NCBI GenBank assembly: GCA_017512285.1
Contig: JAFWGU010000019.1
Location: 1-64,000 of the forward strand
Source of the DNA: Erysipelotrichaceae bacterium
GTDB lineage: Bacteria > Bacillota_I > Bacilli_A > Erysipelotrichales > Erysipelotrichaceae
Direction of reading: 5' to 3'
DNA: 64,000 bases
Position 1 is the stretch's first letter. Every line of letters starts with the position of its first letter. Both the position numbers and the translations under genes were made by a program. The notes under the pieces were generated by a model, which was not told the origin of the DNA, did no database searches, and was given only the letters and a program-made list of their open reading frames with translations. Of this stretch, positions 52,406 through 60,727 are shown one piece after another.

Positions 52406-52423
52406 TTATTGTGAGGTGTTTTG

Positions 52424-53389
52424 ATGATTGAATTAAGGGATGTCAGAAAGAACTTTGATAACCTGGAAGTACTGAAGGGGATATCAATAACCATCAATGA
52501 TGGTGAAATATACGGAATAATAGGTCAGTCAGGTGCCGGCAAGAGCACTCTTTTGCGCTGCATCAACGGCCTTGAATCCTACCAGTCCGGTACGATAACC
52601 GTTGACGGTACCATCGTATCCCAGAAGGACAAGAACACCTTGCGCAGATTACAGCGTAACATGGGCATGATCTTCCAGAACTTCAATCTTCTGGAAAGAC
52701 TGGATGTCTATGATAATGTGGCGCTGCCGATGAAATTCTGGGGCATTAATGTCAGCAGTCCGGAATCAGTCAGAAGAATCGAAGAACTGATCAGACTGGT
52801 CGGTCTGGAAGACAAGAAGCATGCAAGGCCATCTGAGCTTTCGGGAGGCCAGAAGCAGCGTGTTGCCATAGCCAGAGCTTTGGTACTTGATCCTCAGATA
52901 ATCCTCTGTGACGAGGCCACAAGCGCCCTGGACCCGGCAATAACAAGAGAGATCCTGTCACTGTTACAGGAAATCAATGAAAAAATGGGCAAGACGATAA
53001 TCGTCGTTACTCACCAGATGGAAGTAGTAAAGCAGATCTGTCAGAGAGTATCATTTTTAAGAGACGGTACGGTACTGGCGGAAGGCAAGCCGGAAGACCT
53101 CTTCATTCACCCGATAAAGGAAGTTAAGGAATTCCTGCAGGAAGAAAGCGGATTATTGCCGACGAAGGGAACCAACATTCAGCTGTTCTTTACGGATAAG
53201 AGTTCTGATCCGGTCATCACAATGATGGCCAGGGAACTCGATCTGGATTTCTCCATCTGCTGGGGAAAGCTTGAGGACTTCCGTTCAAACGTCTATGGTT
53301 CACTGGTCATTAACGTAAAGGATGAGGATACTCAGAAGGTATGTGAGTATCTTGACAGAGAAAAGGTCAACTGGGAGGTGCTGAAGTAA
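52424..53389 (+). CDS. metN: MetN, methionine ABC transporter ATPase
   Basis: 321 residues from ATG 52424 after GAGGTG. Walker A GQSGAGKST, signature [15 protein letters not shown], Walker B ILCDEATSALDP. A C-terminal NIL (ACT-like) domain from about 245 contains FFTDKSSDPVI and LVINVKDED. In E. coli MetN this domain binds methionine and inhibits transport. Confidence 0.96.
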   Translation: MIELRDVRKNFDNLEVLKGISITINDGEIYGIIGQSGAGKSTLLRCINGLESYQSGTITVDGTIVSQKDKNTLRRLQRNMGMIFQNFNLLERLDVYDNVALPMKFWGINVSSPESVRRIEELIRLVGLEDKKHARPSELSGGQKQRVAIARALVLDPQIILCDEATSALDPAITREILSLLQEINEKMGKTIIVVTHQMEVVKQICQRVSFLRDGTVLAEGKPEDLFIHPIKEVKEFLQEESGLLPTKGTNIQLFFTDKSSDPVITMMARELDLDFSICWGKLEDFRSNVYGSLVINVKDEDTQKVCEYLDREKVNWEVLK

Positions 53390-54024
53390 TGTTACAGATC
53401 ATATTAAAGGCATCTCAGCAGACACTTTACATGGTATTCATGTCTACGTTGTTCTCAGTAATACTCGGATTCATTCCGGCAATAATTCTGACGCTTACCG
53501 CTGATGACGGTCTGAAGCCAAACAAGATCGTTTATGAGGTCTTAAGCTTCATCGTAAACGTATTCAGGAGTTTCCCGTTTGTCATCCTGATGGTCGTCAT
53601 CATTCCGCTGACAAGACTGATTGCGGGTACATCCATCGGTACCAATGCGGCAATCGTACCGCTGACGGTGTGTGCGATACCGTTCATTGCCAGAGTATTT
53701 GAAACCAGTCTCAGAGAGACCAACCCGGGTGTCATTGAGGCAGCCAGGTCATTTGGAGCTTCAGACTGGCAGATCCTGTTCAGGGTATATATCAAGGAAT
53801 CAATTCCAAGAATGATAAACGGAATCATTCTGCTGATCATCAATCTGCTGGGCTATTCAGCCATGGCCGGTACACTAGGTGGGGGAGGAATCGGAGACAT
53901 AGCCATCAGGTACGGCTATCAGAAATACTCAACACCGTATCTGGTCGTCTGTTCACTGGTACTGATCGTATTTGTACAGATAGTACAGATGATCGGCAAC
54001 TACATCTATAAGAAAATATCATAG
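53389..54024 (+). CDS. metI: MetI, methionine ABC transporter permease
   Basis: 211 residues, about five membrane segments, EAA loop with GVIEAARSFGASDWQI. One-base overlap with metN. Completes the MetQNI importer. Confidence 0.95.
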   Translation: MLQIILKASQQTLYMVFMSTLFSVILGFIPAIILTLTADDGLKPNKIVYEVLSFIVNVFRSFPFVILMVVIIPLTRLIAGTSIGTNAAIVPLTVCAIPFIARVFETSLRETNPGVIEAARSFGASDWQILFRVYIKESIPRMINGIILLIINLLGYSAMAGTLGGGGIGDIAIRYGYQKYSTPYLVVCSLVLIVFVQIVQMIGNYIYKKIS

Positions 54025-54046
54025 GAACACTCGTGTTCCTTTTTTT
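54023..54046 (+). terminator. Terminator of metQNI
   Basis: AGGAACA (54023-54029) pairs with TGTTCCT (54034-54040), followed by a T-run; overlaps the metI stop. Confidence 0.85.
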
Positions 54047-54140
54047 ACGATCGTCATATCGAAATCAAGAAGGCTTATTCTAGTTCGCGTCGATTGAAAT
54101 TACGGCATCATGTATTACCATTAAGGCAGGAGGTTGGGTT

Positions 54141-55022
54141 ATGGATCAGATGAAAATTGGCAGTTTCATTCAAAAAAACAGAAAGAAAAAGGGGATGACC
54201 CAGCAACAACTTGCCGATGTTCTCCATGTCAGCAATAAGGCAGTATCAAAGTGGGAAACAGGAGTCAACATTCCAGACACCGCCATGCTAGTGCCGTTAA
54301 GTGAGGCGCTGGATGTTTCAGTATTGGATCTCTTAATGGGGAGTGAACTGAACGAAGCAGACAGCAGTGAAGTGAATGGATTTGCGACCAAATTGTCAGA
54401 AAGCTTCAACATGATAAAAAGCAGATACAGGATCGCCGCCGTTTTCCTGATTGCTGTTCTGATGATGGTGGGAGGAATATCTTTATATCGAGTGTATGCG
54501 GAACAGGTTTATCTCAGACAGTTTGAACAGCTTGAAATAGGAGACAGTGAAGATGTTGCCCATAAGAAAATCAAAGATGCTTCTGCTTTAGTACACGAAA
54601 ACGATCAGTTTAAGTATCTGACTCCATCAGGCAATGTCATAGTAACGGAATTTCTTGAAGAGCAGGGACTGATATATGCCTATGAGTACAGAAAAGACAG
54701 TCAGAAGGTCATAAGAGTGATCGTACCACCCTTTGATGGAGAATACAGGTTAAAGGATGACGGAAGTATAAAAATCATCTTTGCCAATGGCAGATATGAG
54801 ATTAAGGGAACGGGATACGATTATGAAGAATTTATCGGTGCTCTTTCCAGGGAAAACGGTATGTTCAGCAATGAAACAGTTCCAGAGGAGTATTCATGGG
54901 GCTATTCAAGGGAGTTTTATCTTGATAAAAATAATCATGATATAGTTCTGATGTGCATGGGGCCGAAGGACTTCATGCTCAGAATGGGGAATCGCATGTA
55001 CCAGTTTCATAAATATGACTGA
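54141..55022 (+). CDS. XRE-family regulator with a membrane anchor and extracytoplasmic domain
   Basis: 293 residues. An N-terminal HTH_3 domain (residues 6-60: MTQQQLADVL, VSNKAVSKWETG) is followed by one membrane segment (about 97-118) and a 170-residue outside domain of unknown type. CAGGAGG precedes the ATG. A DNA-binding domain tethered to a sensor-like outer domain suggests direct signalling, but neither ligand nor target is visible. Wobble use looks more AT-rich than in neighbours (an impression, not computed). Confidence 0.82.
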   Translation: MDQMKIGSFIQKNRKKKGMTQQQLADVLHVSNKAVSKWETGVNIPDTAMLVPLSEALDVSVLDLLMGSELNEADSSEVNGFATKLSESFNMIKSRYRIAAVFLIAVLMMVGGISLYRVYAEQVYLRQFEQLEIGDSEDVAHKKIKDASALVHENDQFKYLTPSGNVIVTEFLEEQGLIYAYEYRKDSQKVIRVIVPPFDGEYRLKDDGSIKIIFANGRYEIKGTGYDYEEFIGALSRENGMFSNETVPEEYSWGYSREFYLDKNNHDIVLMCMGPKDFMLRMGNRMYQFHKYD

Positions 55023-55051
55023 AATCAGAGTACAAAAAACAAAAAACGAAA

Positions 55052-55091
55052 AAAACAGTGCATTAGACATACTCTAACGCACTGTTTTCTT
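55052..55091. terminator. Bidirectional terminator between the XRE gene and ispG
   Basis: AAAACAGTGC pairs with GCACTGTTTT, extended by TTAGA/TCTAA after a mismatch; flanked by A- and T-runs. Confidence 0.8.
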
Positions 55092-55092
55092 A

Positions 55093-56145
55093 TCAGTAAT
55101 TCAGTATTTCTTCCTTCAGAACCCTTACTAGGTCTTCCTGCTTTACCTTCCTTACTACTTCACCGTGCTTGAACAGTATTCCTTCGTTAACACCGCCGGC
55201 AATGCCGATGTCAGCATCTCTGGATTCTCCAGGACCATTTACGGCACATCCCATGATGGCTACCTTGATGTCCTTGTTAACTGTTTCCAGGAATTCCTCG
55301 ATTTCATGAACTACAGGCAGAACGTCATACTGCAGTCTGCCGCAGGTCGGACAGCTTACCAGATCAGGCACGTTATGTGCCAGGTCAAAGGCCTTCAGCA
55401 GTTTCTTGGCTGCCTTTATCTCTTCAACGCAGTCATCGGAAATCGAGATCCTTATCGTATCGCCGATGCCGTCATTGAGCAGGGTACCCAGGGCAGCTGA
55501 TGACTTGATCAGGCTGTAATCCTTGGTTCCGGCTTCCGTCAGTCCCAGATGCAGAGGATAATTCCACTTCTGAGCAGCCAGTCTGTAGGCTTCAATGGTC
55601 ATCGGAACGTTGGATGACTTGAAGGAGAGACATATGTCATGGAAGTCATGTTTCTCCAGAATGTCGATGTGCTTCTGGGCACTCTCGATCATGGCTTCTG
55701 CACAGCAGCGGCCGTACTTTTCCAGAAGTACCTTTTCAATTGAACCGCTGTTTATGCCAATTCTGATTGGTACATTGTACTGCTTGCACTTTTCAACGAC
55801 TTTGGCAACGTTTTCTTCGGAACCGATGTTGCCCGGGTTGAGTCTTATCTTGTCTGCGCCCATCTCTATGCAGGTGATGGCCAACTTGTAGTCAAAGTGA
55901 ATGTCGCATACCAGAGGTATGTTGATCTGTTTCTTTATTTCCCTTACTGCCAGGGCGTCTTCTTCGTTGAAGACGGCTACCCTGATGATCTGACAGCCTA
56001 CGTCTTCCAGCTGCCTGATCTGAGCCACTGTAGCTTCAACATTACGGGTCTTTGTATTGGTCATGGACTGGATGAGAACCTTGTTCTCGCCGCCCATGGT
56101 GAGATTTCCAACCTTTATCTGTCTAGTGTTTTCTCTTGTATACAT
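55093..56145 (-). CDS. ispG: IspG, 4-hydroxy-3-methylbut-2-enyl diphosphate synthase
   Basis: 350 residues, the bacterial two-domain form. TIM barrel with RLNPGNIG, then the cluster-binding domain with CPTCGR and MGCAVNGPGE holding the [4Fe-4S] ligands. Penultimate step of the MEP isoprenoid pathway. GAGGTGC precedes the ATG. Confidence 0.96.
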   Translation of the reverse strand: MYTRENTRQIKVGNLTMGGENKVLIQSMTNTKTRNVEATVAQIRQLEDVGCQIIRVAVFNEEDALAVREIKKQINIPLVCDIHFDYKLAITCIEMGADKIRLNPGNIGSEENVAKVVEKCKQYNVPIRIGINSGSIEKVLLEKYGRCCAEAMIESAQKHIDILEKHDFHDICLSFKSSNVPMTIEAYRLAAQKWNYPLHLGLTEAGTKDYSLIKSSAALGTLLNDGIGDTIRISISDDCVEEIKAAKKLLKAFDLAHNVPDLVSCPTCGRLQYDVLPVVHEIEEFLETVNKDIKVAIMGCAVNGPGESRDADIGIAGGVNEGILFKHGEVVRKVKQEDLVRVLKEEILNY

Positions 56146-56184
56146 AAATGCACCTCTGTTTAGATTATAACATACAAAAAAGTG

Positions 56185-56214
56185 TTGTCATTTATTATAA
56201 GTTTATGTTAGAAT
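56185..56214 (+). promoter_or_regulatory. Promoter of rpmG
   Basis: TTGTCA (56185-56190), 18-base spacer, TAGAAT (56209-56214). Confidence 0.65.
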
Positions 56215-56254
56215 AATCAAGCAATCAATTTTTGAATGGCAAGGAGGGTTCGTT

Positions 56255-56404
56255 GTGAGAGAAAATCTGATCTTTAAGTGCACTGTATGTGGTGAAGAGA
56301 ATTACTTAGGCACACGTAATAAGAGAAAACATCCTGAAAAGATGGAAATCAAGAAGTACTGCCCACGTTGCAACAAGATGACTACACATAAGGAGAAAAA
56401 ATAA
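56255..56404 (+). CDS. rpmG: 50S ribosomal protein L33
   Basis: 49 residues from a GTG start, six bases after AAGGAGGG. Two CxxC pairs (CTVC and CPRC) make it a zinc-binding L33, with YLGTRNKRKHPEKMEIKKY between, ending KEKK. Its length is standard. Confidence 0.95.
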   Translation: MRENLIFKCTVCGEENYLGTRNKRKHPEKMEIKKYCPRCNKMTTHKEKK

Positions 56405-56427
56405 GCCTGTACACAGGGCTTTTTTTC
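56404..56427 (+). terminator. Terminator of rpmG
   Basis: AGCCTG and CAGGGCT form a stem with one bulged G, followed by seven T. The next gene starts 10 bases later. Confidence 0.7.
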
Positions 56428-56436
56428 TAGCTGAAC

Positions 56437-57039
56437 ATGGAAGTAATCACACTTGTTCTGGGACTTTACCAGACTAACTGCTACATCTTGAAAAAGGGCA
56501 GTGATCTGCTGGTGATAGATCCCGGATACTCACCAAGAAGAGTCATCGAAACCATCAGAAGTCTTGAAGGCTGCACACTTAAGGCGATCCTGCTTACTCA
56601 CGGCCATTTTGACCACATCGGCGCCGTAGACGCCGTCAGAAATACCTTCGGGTGTCCGGTATATGCCTGCAGGGACGATGAGAACATCATCGTACCGGGT
56701 AAAATCAGCAGCAGAGAAAACATGGGAGTCTGCGTTTCATCTGAAATCAGCTGGCTTGAGGGAAACGAACTGAAAGCAGGGGACTTTGACATAAGGATCC
56801 TTTATACTCCCGGTCATACGCCCGGTTCAGTCATGTATGTCATTGAAAACAACCTGTTTTCCGGTGATACGCTGTTCAATGAGTCGGTCGGCCGTACCGA
56901 CCTGTATGGCGGCAGCTATTCACAGCTGAAGCAGTCCTTGAAGGCAGTTGAAACCCTGCCGTTTGACATGGTCATTTATCCCGGTCATGAAGGTCCTTCG
57001 ACCATCGAACACGAACTGAAATATAATCCATTCCTGTAG
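56437..57039 (+). CDS. Metallo-beta-lactamase-fold hydrolase (glyoxalase II-like)
   Basis: 200 residues. Metal motif THGHFDHIG near 55-63, later His in YTPGHTPGS, Asp in SGDTLF, and final YPGHE. Similar to YcbL/YqgX hydrolases; the thioester substrate is unknown. The ATG follows the rpmG terminator by 10 bases and has no Shine-Dalgarno sequence, so expression may depend on read-through. Confidence 0.9.
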   Translation: MEVITLVLGLYQTNCYILKKGSDLLVIDPGYSPRRVIETIRSLEGCTLKAILLTHGHFDHIGAVDAVRNTFGCPVYACRDDENIIVPGKISSRENMGVCVSSEISWLEGNELKAGDFDIRILYTPGHTPGSVMYVIENNLFSGDTLFNESVGRTDLYGGSYSQLKQSLKAVETLPFDMVIYPGHEGPSTIEHELKYNPFL

Positions 57040-57040
57040 G

Positions 57041-57067
57041 AGAACCTGATTCCAGGTTCTTTTTTTA
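57041..57067 (+). terminator. Terminator of the MBL-fold gene
   Basis: AGAACCTG pairs with CAGGTTCT around ATTC, followed by seven T. Confidence 0.88.
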
Positions 57068-57111
57068 GGTTATTTCCTCAGAAAAGTGAATAGGTTAATG
57101 AGGAAATCAAC

Positions 57112-58062
57112 ATGGAAGAAAGATTTGAACAGCTGCTTCAGCTGGCACTTGAGGAAAAGGCCACGGACATCCATTTCAACATCATTGATGATGAGATAAC
57201 GATAGCCTTGAGAGGTATCAGAGGATTGAAAAGCGTACCGGCAGAAAGAGCAGACATCAATCTGTTCAACTATCTGCAGTATCAGGCTCATCTTGACATA
57301 ACCAGTCTCAGCAAGCCGCAGTCAGGAGCCTTCAGCTACTATTACCGTTCGGTGTTCTATGACTTCCGTTTTGCGGTAATGAGCACTTCAAAACGCCGAA
57401 ACGGTGTTCTGAGGATACTGAACTGTCACGAGGGACTGAGTCTGGATGAACTTACTTATGATAAGGCCGTTCAGGACGTCTTAAGTGAGTGGCTTTCACT
57501 CAGGTCAGGACTCATTCTGTTTACCGGACTGACGGGCAGCGGGAAGACGACAACTCTTTATTCACTGCTCAGAATGGCGAAGGGAAAGACGGTATTCTCC
57601 CTGGAAGATCCCATCGAGGTCGCACAGGAGAATGTCGTACAGATGGAGATCAATGAAAAGACAGGATTCAGTTATGATGAAGGCATCAGGCAGATCATGA
57701 GGCATAATCCCGACATAATCATGATCGGGGAGATCAGAGATGAAAAGACGGCGAAAATGACCGTCAGAGCGGCTCTGACCGGCTGTCTGATCGTTACCAG
57801 CATGCACTCAAGGAGCACCGTTTCAGCCATGAACAGATTATTGGAACTGGGGGTTAACAGAAGCGATCTGGCTGAAAGTGCGGTCGGCATCGTCAATCAG
57901 CGCCTGATGAAGAAATACGGTGAAGATAGTTATACCTGCGTCTATGACCTGCTGAATGAGGACCAGATAAGAGGATACCTGCTCAGGAATGATCCCGTCA
58001 GAAGTAGGATGGAGGAAAAGGTTGCCTGGGCAGTCAGTCACAAGATCATTGAGGAAACGTAG
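57112..58062 (+). CDS. comGA: ComGA competence pilus assembly ATPase
   Basis: 316 residues, GspE/PilB-type secretion ATPase without the large N-terminal domain. TDIHFN at the start, Walker A GLTGSGKTTT near 145, Asp box EDPIE, Walker B IIMIGEIRD, and His box TSMHS. It powers the pseudopilus for DNA uptake. TGAGGAAATC precedes the ATG. First gene of a seven-gene com operon. Confidence 0.94.
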   Translation: MEERFEQLLQLALEEKATDIHFNIIDDEITIALRGIRGLKSVPAERADINLFNYLQYQAHLDITSLSKPQSGAFSYYYRSVFYDFRFAVMSTSKRRNGVLRILNCHEGLSLDELTYDKAVQDVLSEWLSLRSGLILFTGLTGSGKTTTLYSLLRMAKGKTVFSLEDPIEVAQENVVQMEINEKTGFSYDEGIRQIMRHNPDIIMIGEIRDEKTAKMTVRAALTGCLIVTSMHSRSTVSAMNRLLELGVNRSDLAESAVGIVNQRLMKKYGEDSYTCVYDLLNEDQIRGYLLRNDPVRSRMEEKVAWAVSHKIIEET

Positions 58063-59041
58063 TTCCTCCGCCTCATTGAGTGAACTTCAGTGGCTGTTAC
58101 TGGCCAGGATGCTGGAACGCAATTACAGCGTCAGGGATGCCTTTGAGTCACTGTCAAGGACCTATCCTTCAAGCAGGGCCATAAGAAACATATGTTCAGG
58201 GCTGAAAGAGGGGATAAGTCTCGCCAGACTGCTAGGCAGCTCACCCTTTGAAAGGGAGCTTTCGTTCTACGTTGATTTTCTCTCTTTGGATAAGAGCATA
58301 ATGGTAGTCAGCAGGCAGCTGAAGAAGGAAAAGACGATCGTCAGCCGTTTTGCCGGCAAGATTGGGTATCAGGTAATGCTGTTACTGGCATCATTCGGCT
58401 TGCTGTTTCTGTTTTCGCAGATCGTTCTGCCCAACATGATGAGCATGCTGGCGCTGGCTGATGAAAGAAGTGAGTCGGTAATGGCGGTATTCCGGGTGAT
58501 GAACATAATAAGGGACGTTCTTATGATACTAATTGTCCTTTTCGTTCTCTTTGTGCTGTACATAATCATCAGGAAGAGGGAGAACTATCTCTGGGTATAT
58601 CTGCATCACCATGGCCTCGACAGGCCGCTTAAGGTCTATGCCACGTACCGTTTTGTCATCAGGCTTAACTGCATGCTGGAAAACGGAATAAGTCTCATAG
58701 ATGCCCTTAACGTGCTCAGGCATGATGACAGTACAAGGATGGTGAACCTGCTCGCACATCATTTCGATGAAGTGCTGCTGAACGGGGTGGATTTTGAAAA
58801 GAGTCTGGACATGGCCTATTTTGATGATGATTTCCACTCTCTGTGTCTACTGGGTATAAGAAGCGATGACTTCAATCAGGCTCTGGAAGACTATGAGTAC
58901 ATGGTTGAACTGAAACTGGACAGAATCCTGACGAGACTTTCCGGCGTGATTCAGGCAGTCTGCTACCTGTTTGTGGCAGCGGTCATTACCATGGGATATC
59001 AGGTACTGTTACTGCCGTTACAGCTCTTGCAGGAGTATTAG
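58022..59041 (+). CDS. comGB: ComGB, competence pilus membrane platform (GspF family)
   Basis: 339 residues from a TTG start at 58022, six bases after GGAGG, overlapping comGA by 41 bases. Two GspF-like cytoplasmic four-helix domains, with membrane segments around 125-145, 175-195 and 310-335. Inner-membrane platform of the pseudopilus. Start uncertain (the ATG at 57989 is also in frame). Confidence 0.85.
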   Translation: MPGQSVTRSLRKRSSSASLSELQWLLLARMLERNYSVRDAFESLSRTYPSSRAIRNICSGLKEGISLARLLGSSPFERELSFYVDFLSLDKSIMVVSRQLKKEKTIVSRFAGKIGYQVMLLLASFGLLFLFSQIVLPNMMSMLALADERSESVMAVFRVMNIIRDVLMILIVLFVLFVLYIIIRKRENYLWVYLHHHGLDRPLKVYATYRFVIRLNCMLENGISLIDALNVLRHDDSTRMVNLLAHHFDEVLLNGVDFEKSLDMAYFDDDFHSLCLLGIRSDDFNQALEDYEYMVELKLDRILTRLSGVIQAVCYLFVAAVITMGYQVLLLPLQLLQEY

Positions 59042-59044
59042 CTT

Positions 59045-59338
59045 ATGAAAAAGGGATTTACTGTATTGGAAATGATTCTTGTTCTCACGGTGGTTTCCAT
59101 CATCGTTCTGGTAACTGTTCCCAACATTGCCCAGAAGAAGTAAGTCATCAACAACGTCGGCTGCAAGGCTCTGTTGGAAATCGTCAACGGTCAGATATTG
59201 ATGTATGAACTCAATACCGGAGAGCAGCCTGGCAGCGTGGAGGATCTGGTCAGTGAAGATTATCTTACCGAAGACCAGTGCCACTGTCCAAATGGCGACT
59301 ACATTCACATTGAAGACGGTCAGGCGGTTGCCTCTTAG
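59045..59338 (+). pseudogene. comGC: comGC (major pseudopilin) interrupted by an in-frame TAA at codon 33
   Basis: The frame starts with ATG 59045 after CAGGAG. It opens MKKGFTVLEMILVLTVV, a class III prepilin leader (cleavage G|F, Glu at +5). Codon 33 (59141-59143) is TAA, directly after AQKK. The same frame then continues without another stop for 64 codons (VINNVGCKALLEIVNGQ...CHCPNG) to TAG at 59336-59338, matching the second half of ComGC, including its conserved Cys. No frameshift is seen. Either a recent nonsense mutation, a sequencing error, or read-through. If real, competence would be lost. Confidence 0.85.
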
Positions 59339-59642
59339 AGGTTTCACCTTTGCGGAAAGCATGCTGGTGCTTCTTATTCTGACGGTTATGATGTCACTGA
59401 CGGCAAAAACGGTAATGCCTTACAATGACGAGTCTGACGCCGCAAGGGTAATGGAAGGCATCACGATGGCTCAGATCGAGGCAATAAGGACGGATGATTA
59501 TGCTGATTATGACAATGACGCTCACGACATTCACGTGACCTTCAACCACAGGGGAAATGTCCTGCTGGCTGGCAGCTTTACGGTCGGCGGGAAGGACATA
59601 ATAGTGTCGTTAGGAACAGGGAGGGTATATGTCAGGCCATAA
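59328..59642 (+). CDS. comGD: ComGD-like minor pseudopilin
   Basis: 104 residues from TTG 59328, overlapping the comGC end by 11 bases. MPLRGFTFAESMLVLLILTV is a prepilin leader with G|F cleavage. Weak Shine-Dalgarno; the start is inferred from leader position. Shorter than Bacillus ComGD (about 143). Confidence 0.78.
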   Translation: MPLRGFTFAESMLVLLILTVMMSLTAKTVMPYNDESDAARVMEGITMAQIEAIRTDDYADYDNDAHDIHVTFNHRGNVLLAGSFTVGGKDIIVSLGTGRVYVRP

Positions 59643-59889
59643 GGGAATGATTTTGATGGACGCCATGCTGGGACTACTGATCATATCAATAACGGCTTCT
59701 CTGATATATGGCGCATCATCACTAAGAAACAGTGTTGAATTTGAAACTGCCAGTGAAGAGATGGAAGAACTGTGGAGAGACGAGGACTATCTGGAAATAT
59801 ACGATCCGGCGGAACCGGTAATACCCCAAGAGGCGGTGGAACTGTTGCCGCAGCTGGAAACCGGTCAGGATTTACCGTTGTTGAACTGA
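59629..59889 (+). CDS. comGE: ComGE-like minor pseudopilin
   Basis: 86 residues. GGGAGGGTAT precedes the ATG. KGMILMDAMLGLLIISI is prepilin-like, though with Met-Ile in place of Phe-Thr after the Gly. The rest is Glu-rich. Assigned by position in the com operon. Confidence 0.7.
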   Translation: MSGHKGMILMDAMLGLLIISITASLIYGASSLRNSVEFETASEEMEELWRDEDYLEIYDPAEPVIPQEAVELLPQLETGQDLPLLN

Positions 59890-60251
59890 TGGTCGCCCTG
59901 ATGGCGGTAACCCTGCTGGCAAATCTGATCTATCCGACAGTCAGGAGTCTGATTGAACTGAAAAGGGAGCTGAAGGTTGATTATCAGGATGAGATCGGAA
60001 TCTATCAGCTTCAGATCACCCTGGCAGTCAACGACATTACCAATGTCACCTCAGAAAGCATCACCTACCGCAGTGCAGACAGTAACTGCATCATCCGAAT
60101 TCTTAACGGCAAGCTCATAAGTCAGCCGGGTACCGTGGATTACATTCACGGCATCGATGAATGTTCTTTTGAGGTGATTGACGACATCGTCTATCTGAAT
60201 TTTAGCAGAGACAGAAGGGAGTGCTGGCCGATTGCCTACTACAGTCCGTAA
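59772..60251 (+). CDS. comGF: ComGF-like minor pseudopilin
   Basis: Up to 159 residues from GTG 59772; overlaps the previous gene by 118 bases. A prepilin stretch NRSGFTVVELMVALMAV begins near residue 30, so the GTG start would leave an unusually long basic leader (33 residues). No better standard start codon exists in frame before it. The ComGF-type C-terminal region (CIIRILNGKLIS, IDECSFEV) follows. Confidence 0.72.
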   Translation: MERRGLSGNIRSGGTGNTPRGGGTVAAAGNRSGFTVVELMVALMAVTLLANLIYPTVRSLIELKRELKVDYQDEIGIYQLQITLAVNDITNVTSESITYRSADSNCIIRILNGKLISQPGTVDYIHGIDECSFEVIDDIVYLNFSRDRRECWPIAYYSP

Positions 60252-60585
60252 AGGCTTCATATCCTTTTATCTGTGCATGATCCTTGCGGTCACACTGGCA
60301 GTGGTTTCCTCACTGTGTACATCGGTAAGAGACTACCACGAGTTTGCCAGAGACAGTGATGCAATGAGGATCATGAACCGCATGGAAATTCTTTGCGTAA
60401 ACAGAGTAAAGAAAAAACTCAGAGCGTATGAGGAGGAAGACGAGAACATCTGTCTGGGTGAGTGCGAGGCATCGATCCGCTACGACGATACAACGGTAAC
60501 AATAACCATTGAGTACGGTCAGTTTACCAGAACCCGCGTGCTTGAGTTTGACGACATTACAGACATCGTTTCCAGTTATCGTTAA
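60232..60585 (+). CDS. comGG: ComGG-like protein
   Basis: 117 residues from TTG 60232, after AAGGGAG. RKGFISFYLCMILAVTLAVV forms the N-terminal hydrophobic segment with a G|F site. Last gene of the com operon; overlaps the previous gene by 20 bases. Identity rests on position and the leader. Confidence 0.7.
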   Translation: MPTTVRKGFISFYLCMILAVTLAVVSSLCTSVRDYHEFARDSDAMRIMNRMEILCVNRVKKKLRAYEEEDENICLGECEASIRYDDTTVTITIEYGQFTRTRVLEFDDITDIVSSYR

Positions 60586-60608
60586 CCATGGATTTTTCCA
60601 TGGTTTTC
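60584..60608 (+). terminator. Terminator of the comG operon
   Basis: AACCATGGA (60584-60592) pairs perfectly with TCCATGGTT (60597-60605), with a short T-tail. Confidence 0.75.
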
Positions 60609-60657
60609 GGCCTTCTGGCATTGTTAAAATATTGTTTAATATATCTTATTTTTTTGT

Positions 60658-60663
60658 TATAAT
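60658..60663 (+). promoter_or_regulatory. -10 element of efp
   Basis: TATAAT in a very T-rich region, 65 bases before the efp start, giving a leader with a small GCGA/TCGC hairpin. Confidence 0.6.
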
Positions 60664-60727
60664 GACTATGTATATCATGCGATAAGTGTCTTTTCGCGTG
60701 GAAAAATAACACAGGAGGTTTATGTTC

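Noticed and set aside
57060-57112. A ComK box (AAAA-N5-TTTT) or a streptococcal com-box before comGA
   Set aside because: Only loose AAAA...TT matches were found; nothing convincing enough to call.
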